Shown here piece by piece: positions 58,371 to 64,000 of a DNA stretch of 64,000 bases (positions within the stretch are counted from its first letter, which is position 1; the number at the start of each line of letters is the position of its first letter). The translations under genes and the position numbers were made by a program. The notes under the pieces are model-generated. The model saw only the letters and a program-made list of their open reading frames with translations, had not been told where the DNA came from and searched no databases. The stretch lies in the NCBI GenBank assembly GCA_037176705.1, contig CM073887.1:85384348-85448347 (forward strand), written 5' to 3'. Source of the stretch: Molossus alvarezi (Eukaryota; Chordata; Mammalia; Chiroptera; Molossidae).

Positions 58371-58496
58371 GAAGAAGAAATAGAGAGAGAGAGAAAGGAA
58401 CATATTCATAAAAAAGAATGGCATTAAATAAGTACATATCAATAACAAACTAAAATGTAAAAAAATTAAATGCTCCTATCAAAAGACATAGGGTAG

Positions 58497-58711
58497 TCCA
58501 ATCAGTTTGGCTCAGTGGTTGAGCATCGACCCATGCACCACAAGGTCACCAGTTCGATTCCCTGTCAGGACACATGCCCAGGTGGTGGGCCCAATCCCCA
58601 GGATGGTGGCAGGCAGGAGGCAGCCAATCGATGTTCTCTCTCATCAATGTTTCTATCTCTCTCTCCCTCTCACTTCCTCTGTCTCTAAAATCAATAAAGG
58701 AAAAAAAAAAG
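58497..58711 (+). mobile_element. VES SINE type B, sense, in L1 ORF2
   Basis: An 8-bp TSD (tagggtag) lies at 58489-58496 and 58712-58719; the L1 text 'agacatagggtagctgaatgg' rejoins on removal. Tail 'aaaatcaataaagg' + A10. Confidence 0.92.
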
Positions 58712-60650
58712 TAGGGTAGCTGAATGGATAAGAAAACACAACCCACATATATGCTGTCTACAAGAGACCCACCTCAGAACAAAAGATTCACACAGGCTGA
58801 AAGTGAAGAAATGAAAAAAAACAAAACAAACCTCTATGCAAATGAAGAAGAAAAAAAGTAGGGGTAGTAATACTCATATCTGATAAAATAGACTTCAAAA
58901 TGAAGGCCATAACAAGAGACAATGAAAGTCACTTCATAATATTAAAAGGATTGATCCAACAAGAGGATATAGACCTGGGAAACATATATGCACCCAATAT
59001 AGGAGCACCAAAATATATTTTAAAACTTGTGGAGGACTTTAAAGGAAAGATCAACAGTAATACAATCATAGCAAGGGAATTTACCACCCCACTGACATCA
59101 CTGGATACATCTTCTGGACAAAAAATTAGAAACCCTAAAAGACACACTAGATCAAATGGAGTTAACTGATATTTATAGAATATTTCACCCCAAGGCTGAA
59201 GAATATACATTTTTCTAAAGTGCATACAGGACATTTGCAAAGACAGACCACATGTTAGGGCACAAACTAAATCACTAAAAGTTCAAGAAGATTGAAATTA
59301 TATCAAGCATCTTCTCAGATCACAGTGCCATGAAACTAGAAATCAATTACAATAAAAACACTAAAAAATACTCAAACACATTGAGGCTAAATAGCATATT
59401 ATTAAACAATGAATGAGTTACCATGGAGATCAAGGAAGAAATAAAAAACTTCCTGGAAATGAATGAAAATGAACACACATCAATACAAAATCTATGGTAC
59501 ACAGTGAATGCAGTCCTGAGGGAAGTTCATAGCAATACAGGCCTACCTCAAGAAACAAGAAAACTGTCCAATACACTATCTCACCCTACAACAAGAAGCA
59601 TTAGAAAGAGAACAAAACCAAAACAAAACCCAGAGTAAGTAGAAGGAAGGAAATAATAAAGATCAGAGAAGAAACCAATGACAGAATAAAAAACAATACA
59701 AAAGATCAATGAAATAAAGAGATGGTTCTTTGAAAAGATAAACAAGATTGATAAGCCTTTAGCCAGACTCACCAAGAAACAGAGAGAGAACACAAATTAA
59801 TAAAATCAGAAACGAAAGAGGTAAAGTAACAACAGACACCACAGAAATGCAAAAGATTGTAAGAAAATACTATCAACAATTATATGCCAACACATTGGAC
59901 AACCTAGGCAAAGTGGACAAATTCCTAGGATCATACAGTCTTCCAAAACCTAACAGGGAAGAGTCAGAAAACCTGAACAGACCAAAAAACTGAGGAAATT
60001 GAAATAGTAATCAATAAACTCCCAGCAAAGAAAGGCCCTGGTTCAGACTGCTTCACAGGGGAGTTTTACCAAATATTCAAAGAAGAACTAACATCTATTC
60101 TCCTCAAACTATTTCAAAAAATTCAAGAGGAAGATAGACTTCCAACTTCTTTTTATGAGGCCAGCATAATCCTAATTCCAAAATCAGATAAAGATACTAT
60201 AAAGAAAGAAAACTACAGGCCAATATCCCTGATGAATATAGATGCCAAAATCCTCAACAAAATATTAGCAAATCTGCTCCAGCAATATATTACAAAACTT
60301 GTTCACCACAACCAGGTGGGATTCATCCCAGGGATGCAAGGCTAGTACAATGTTTGCATTGTATCAATAAATATGATACACCACATAAACCAAATGAAAG
60401 ATAAAAATAATTTTATCACATCAATAGATGCTGAAAAACATTTGACAAAATCCAGCACTTATTTTTTATAAAAACTCAGCAAAGTGGAAATAGTGGGATC
60501 ATACCTCCACATAATAAAGGCCATATATGACAAACCTACACCTGATACTATACTCAGTGGGCAAAAACTAAAAGCATTTCCCTTAAGAATAGGAATAAGA
60601 CAGGGATGTTCACTTTCACCACTCTTATTCAACATAGTACTAGAATTCTT

Positions 60651-60880
60651 TTTTTTTTTTTTTATCCTCACCTGAGGACAGTTTTTGGTTCAGATAGAGT
60701 GGGGAGGGAAAGAGAGAAACATTGATGTGAAAGGGACACATTGAGTGGTTGCCACCTGCATGACCCAACCAGGGCTGGGGACAAACTGCAACTGAGGTAC
60801 ATGCCCTTAGCGGGAACTGAACCCAGGTCTGTCTGGACCACAGGTCGATGCTCTAACTGCTGAGTCAAACCGACCAGGGC
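60651..60880 (-). mobile_element. VES SINE type A, antisense, in L1 ORF2
   Basis: A perfect 15-bp TSD (agtactagaattctt) lies at 60636-60650 and 60881-60895. The head CpGs are partly kept. Confidence 0.94.
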
Positions 60881-61458
60881 AGTACTAGAATTCTTAACCA
60901 CAGCAATCAGACAAGAAGAAAAAAATAAAAGCCATCTAAATAGGAAGGGAGGGAGTAAAACTGTAATTATTTGCAGATGACATGATACTGTACATAGAAA
61001 ACCCTGAAGACTCCACCAAAAAACTGCTAGATTTAGTAAATGAATTTGGCAACGTAGCAGGATACAAAACTTACAACCAGAATTCAATAGCATTTTTTTT
61101 TTTTCAAATCTTTATTGTTGGATGTAAAATGTATTACAGATGTTCCACATTTTTCCCCCATTGACCCCCTCCTCCCCACTCCCACCCCTCTCCCACCTTT
61201 TCCCACACTATTGTCTGTGTCCATTGGTTATGCATATAAGTTCTTTGGTTTATTTCTTCCCACCCCCCTAACCCCTTTCCCTTTGAGGTTTGTCAGTCTA
61301 GCAATGAATTTGTGCTTCTTAATCCCTTCACCTTTTTCACCCATTCCCCCAACCCCCTTCCCAACTGGCAACCAACAAAATGTTCTCTGTATCTATGAGA
61401 ATGTTTCTGTTCTTCCTGTTCATTTTGTTTGTAGATTCCATTGTTGATAGATATGTAT

Positions 61459-62399
61459 TCATTGCCATTTTGTTTGTTCATACATTTTATCTTTTTCTTC
61501 AAAAAGACCCTTCATCATTTCATATAATAACGGTTTGGTAGTGATGAACTCCTTTAACTTTTTCTTGTCTGGGAAAGTTTTTATATGTCCATCAATTCTA
61601 AATGACAGCTTTGCAGGATAGAGTAATTTTGGTTGTAGGTTCTTGGTTTTCATCACTCTGAATATTTCTTGCCACTCCCTTCTGGCCTGCAAAGTTTCTT
61701 TTGAGAAATCAGCTGACAGCCTAATGGGTACTCCCTTGTAGGTAACTAGCTGCCTTTCTCTTGCTGCTTTTAAGATTGTCTCTTTGTCTTGAACCTTTTA
61801 CATTTTGATGATGATGTGTCTTGGTGTGTGCCTCTTGGGGTTCATCTTGTTTGGGACTCTCTGTGCTTCCTGGACTTGTATGTCTGTTTCCTTCACCAAG
61901 TTAGGAAAGTTTTCTGCCATTATTGTTTCAAACAGGTTTTTGATTTCTTGTTCTCTCTCTTCTCCTTCGGGCACCCCCAAGATGCGAATGTTGGCACGCT
62001 TGAGGTTGTCCCAGAGGCTCCTTACACTATCCTCATTTTTTTGGATTCTTTTTTCTTTTTGCTGTTCTGATTGGGGATTTTTTGCTTCCTTATATTCCAA
62101 ATCGATGGTTTGCTCCTTGGATTTACATACTCTATTATTGAAGCTGTGTAAATTATTCTTTATTTCAGTTAATGCCTCCTTTAATTCTAACTGTGTATCC
62201 ATGATTTCTAACTGATCCTTTTTTATGCTCTTGAGGCCCTCCCTAAGTTCACTGAGGTTCTCACTACATTCATTGAGCATCCTTATAAGCAGTATTTTGA
62301 ACTCAGTATCGTTAGGTTGCTTATCTCCCTTTCGCTTAGTTCTTTTATTGGGGTTTTGTTCTGTTCTTTTATCTGGGACCTGTTTCTTTGTATCCTCAT
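61459..62399 (-). pseudogene. HAL1 ORF1, nearly intact
   Basis: ORF1p-like, about 314 codons. The family ATG at 62397-62399 (MRIQRNRSQ) is out of frame with the body because one base is missing near 62320 ('ctaacgatactgag'). From there the frame is open through the coiled coil and RRM ([33 protein letters not shown]). A single TAA lies at 61795-61797 where the other copy has CCA. The same frame then continues to 61459 (LQARREWQEIFRVMKTKNLQ, ending ...YEQTKWQ). So only two lesions separate it from a complete ORF. Confidence 0.87.
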
Positions 62400-62559
62400 T
62401 TTGGCTGCCTCCCTGTGTTTGTTTCTGTGTATTACTTAATGAGAGGTATGGGGCTCGCTGAAACCCGATGCTGCTCGTTTGAAAGAATTTAGGAAAAACC
62501 TGAAGCAGGATCCAAGACGGGCCAATCCTATGGTTAAGCAAGTGGCAACAGCTTGGGTG

Positions 62560-63304
62560 GGTTTGAAAGTTGGGTGGGGTGGGGCGGGGCCTCAGGGAGT
62601 CAGCAGGGCGGGGCTACCAGTGTGAGCCAGGTTGCTGGAGTCCCAGATATGGCTTCTGTCTGCCGCCCCCGGGAAGGGCTCACCAAAGGAACAAAGGCCT
62701 CTGACAGCACGTTTGTCCCCGAGGAAGCCCCCTCTCCAGCCCTCGCTCCAGTGCCAAACAGCTCAGTTCTTCCCTGTATGTCTCTGGCGCCCCTCGAGCT
62801 GCCTCCCCTCCGAGCTTAGAGGGAGAGAGTCCGCTAAGTCCGTGTGCGGGCCCTTTAGGGAGCTGCCTGGGGCTCCAGCCGCGTCAGCTTCCCTGAGCCT
62901 CAGTTTCTGCTGGTTTTTCCAGCCAGAAGTTATGGGGACTTCTCTTCCTGGCACTGGAACCCTGAACGGGGCACCTGGTGTGGGACGGGGACCCCTCAGT
63001 CCTCAGGAAGGACCTTCCCAGCTGCGGGAACCTCCTATTTTTATCTACCACGCTTGGGTGTGGGACCAGCCCGACTCGCTGCCGTGCGCCGCCGCCGCCG
63101 CCACCACACCGCCGGCCGGCCGTCCTACCAGTATGGATGTAGCTGCTTTTTTTTTTTTTTAATTCCGTAGTTGTATGACTTCCATTCAGCTTGATTTCAG
63201 GTGGTTTTGAATGATGGTTGTTCTGTAGTTTAGTTGTAACTTTGATGTGGTTGTGGGAGGACGCGATACCGCGTTTACCTACGCTGCCATCTTGACCTGA
63301 AGTC
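62560..63304 (-). promoter_or_regulatory. CpG-rich HAL1 5' UTR (probable internal promoter)
   Basis: The GC-rich stretch contains a (GCC)n run at about 63090-63104 and 'ccggccggcc' at 63113-63122, plus many intact CpGs near the 5' end ('acgcgataccgcg', 63261-63273). The homologous part of the copy at 6090-8823 has TG/CA at most of these sites. A start motif containing 'aagatgg' at the very 5' end is like the YY1-type element of L1 promoters. Confidence 0.6.
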
Positions 63305-64000
63305 TCAATAGCATTTTTATACACCAATAATGAACACTCAGAAAAGAAACTAAAAAAAAGAAAAAAATTTCCATTTACCAGTGCAGCAAAAAAATTAAGA
63401 TACCTAAAAATAACTTAATCAGGGAGGTAATAGACAGAAATATACAGACATTGAAAAAAGAAATAGAGGAAGATATAAAAAATGGAAGCATATATCATGT
63501 TCATGGATTGGAAGAATCAACATTATTAAAATGTCCATAATACCCAAAGCAATCTATAGATTCAATGCAATCCCTATTGAAATCCCAACGGCGTATTTCA
63601 CAGATCTGGAGCAAATACTCCAAAAGTTTATGTGGAACCAAACAAAGAACCCTAATAGCCACAAAAAATTTGAAAAAGAAGAACGAAGTTGGAAGGATCA
63701 CAATACTGAGTATCAAATTATACTACAAAGCCATCATAATCAAAACAGCCTGGTACTGGCACAAGAACAGGCATATAGATAGATCAATGGAACAAAACCT
63801 AGAACCCAGAAATCAACGTTAAGACAGTATGCACAATTAGTAGACAAAGAAAGCAAATGTATGCAAGAGCAAGAGCATGGAGAAAAGATAGCCTGTTTAA
63901 TAAATAGTGTTGAGAAAATTGGTCATGTACATGCAAAAAATGAAATTAGATCACCAACTTACACTATACACAAGAATAAACTCAAAATGGATAAAAGACT

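Larger units (their letters stand above)
61098..63304 (-). mobile_element. HAL1: HAL1-type 'half-L1', antisense, younger copy
   Basis: A perfect 14-bp TSD (tcaatagcattttt) lies at 61084-61097 and 63305-63318. In sense it reads: 5' end 'tcaagatggcagcgtaggt' (~63297), CpG-rich 5' UTR, ORF1 (62399 to 61459), L1-like 3' UTR, and A tail. There is no ORF2. It matches the copy at 6090-8823 at both ends and through ORF1, but its 5' UTR lacks about 550 bp present there (7440-8005). Confidence 0.9.
54668..64000 (+). mobile_element. L1: Older LINE-1, sense, monomeric 5' UTR, continues past the window
   Basis: Starts near 'gataga ggaaaaatggcagtagaacagg' and continues to the window end inside ORF2. Its 5' UTR is 2.65 kb, about three times that of the other L1s here, and is largely tandem monomers. 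ORF1 is 57321-58370 and ORF2 starts at 58418. SINEs at 57936, 58497 and 60651 and a HAL1 at 61098 are inserted in it. Divergence and many stops show it is older than the other sense L1s. Confidence 0.88.
58418..64000 (+). pseudogene. L1 ORF2: L1 ORF2, older subfamily, interrupted, runs off the window
   Basis: ATG at 58418, but an early stop after about 11 codons (SITN*). Endonuclease text includes EFTTPLTSLDTSSGQKI (59080-59130). The fingers region shows '[16 protein letters not shown]' (~60200). The palm includes [12 protein letters not shown], cut by the SINE at 60651-60880, and '[17 protein letters not shown]' (~60970-61020). The HAL1 at 61098-63304 splits the text just after, and thumb/connection sequence resumes at 63319 with [18 protein letters not shown]. 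The C-terminus is beyond the window. Confidence 0.85.

Noticed and set aside
62553..63162. 176-codon plus-strand ORF
   Set aside because: Antisense of the CpG-rich HAL1 5' UTR, and it runs into the T-run. No domain is visible.
1..64000. Helitron or piggyBac elements typical of vesper bats
   Set aside because: I saw no element with TC...CTRR ends plus a 3' hairpin, and no TTAA-flanked inverted repeats, though a short decayed copy could be missed by eye.

Overview
This is about 64 kb of mammalian nuclear DNA, almost certainly from a bat. It shows no complete host gene and is built mainly of retrotransposons nested in one another. The bat call rests on roughly twenty tRNA-derived SINEs of the VES type (head like GCCCTGGCCGGTTTGGCTCAG, A box and B box, CT-rich body, then an A tail). 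This SINE is known from Yangochiroptera; the species cannot be named from the sequence alone. Older pan-mammalian repeats lie beneath: L1M, L2, MIR, MaLR and ERV-L remnants, and hAT-Charlie MITEs.

Layout. 1-9.1 kb: ancient antisense L1M interrupted by a sense L1 (762-4797), a VES SINE, and an ORF1-only 'half-L1' (HAL1) element (6090-8823). 9.1-15.8 kb: mostly single-copy DNA with a solo LTR inside a hAT MITE, seven SINEs, an L2 tail and one weak exon candidate (13755-13882, minus strand). 15.85-24.9 kb: a 9-kb antisense L1 composite inside one target-site duplication (TSD), with two 5' ends and four SINEs. 25-31 kb: L1M tail, CA microsatellite, MaLR LTR, hAT MITE and MIR. 30.2-40.6 kb: ERV-L remnant with a recognisable YIDD reverse transcriptase, split by a 6.3-kb sense L1 and by a VES-L1 chimera. 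40.6-45 kb: L2 tail and a young 5'-truncated L1 (41730-44206, minus) whose 757-codon ORF2 fragment is uninterrupted. 45-51.3 kb: sense L1 with an internal inverted duplication. 51.3-54.7 kb: single-copy DNA and L1M. 54.7 kb to the window end: an older sense L1 whose 5' UTR is made of ~410-bp tandem monomers, interrupted by three SINEs and a second, younger HAL1.

How the parts relate. L1 machinery (ORF1 RNA-binding chaperone; ORF2 endonuclease and reverse transcriptase) explains nearly all insertions. L1, HAL1 and VES copies mostly end in A-rich tails and are bounded by 7-19 bp TSDs, as expected of target-primed reverse transcription. No L1 copy here has both ORFs intact. The main points of interest are recombinant or atypical products: two SINEs ending at the same base just after the tRNA head, a SINE carrying 3' flanking sequence, a SINE-L1 fusion inside one TSD, an L1 with two 5' ends, HAL1 elements, and a monomeric L1 promoter. 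All family names come from reading the sequence, without a database search.
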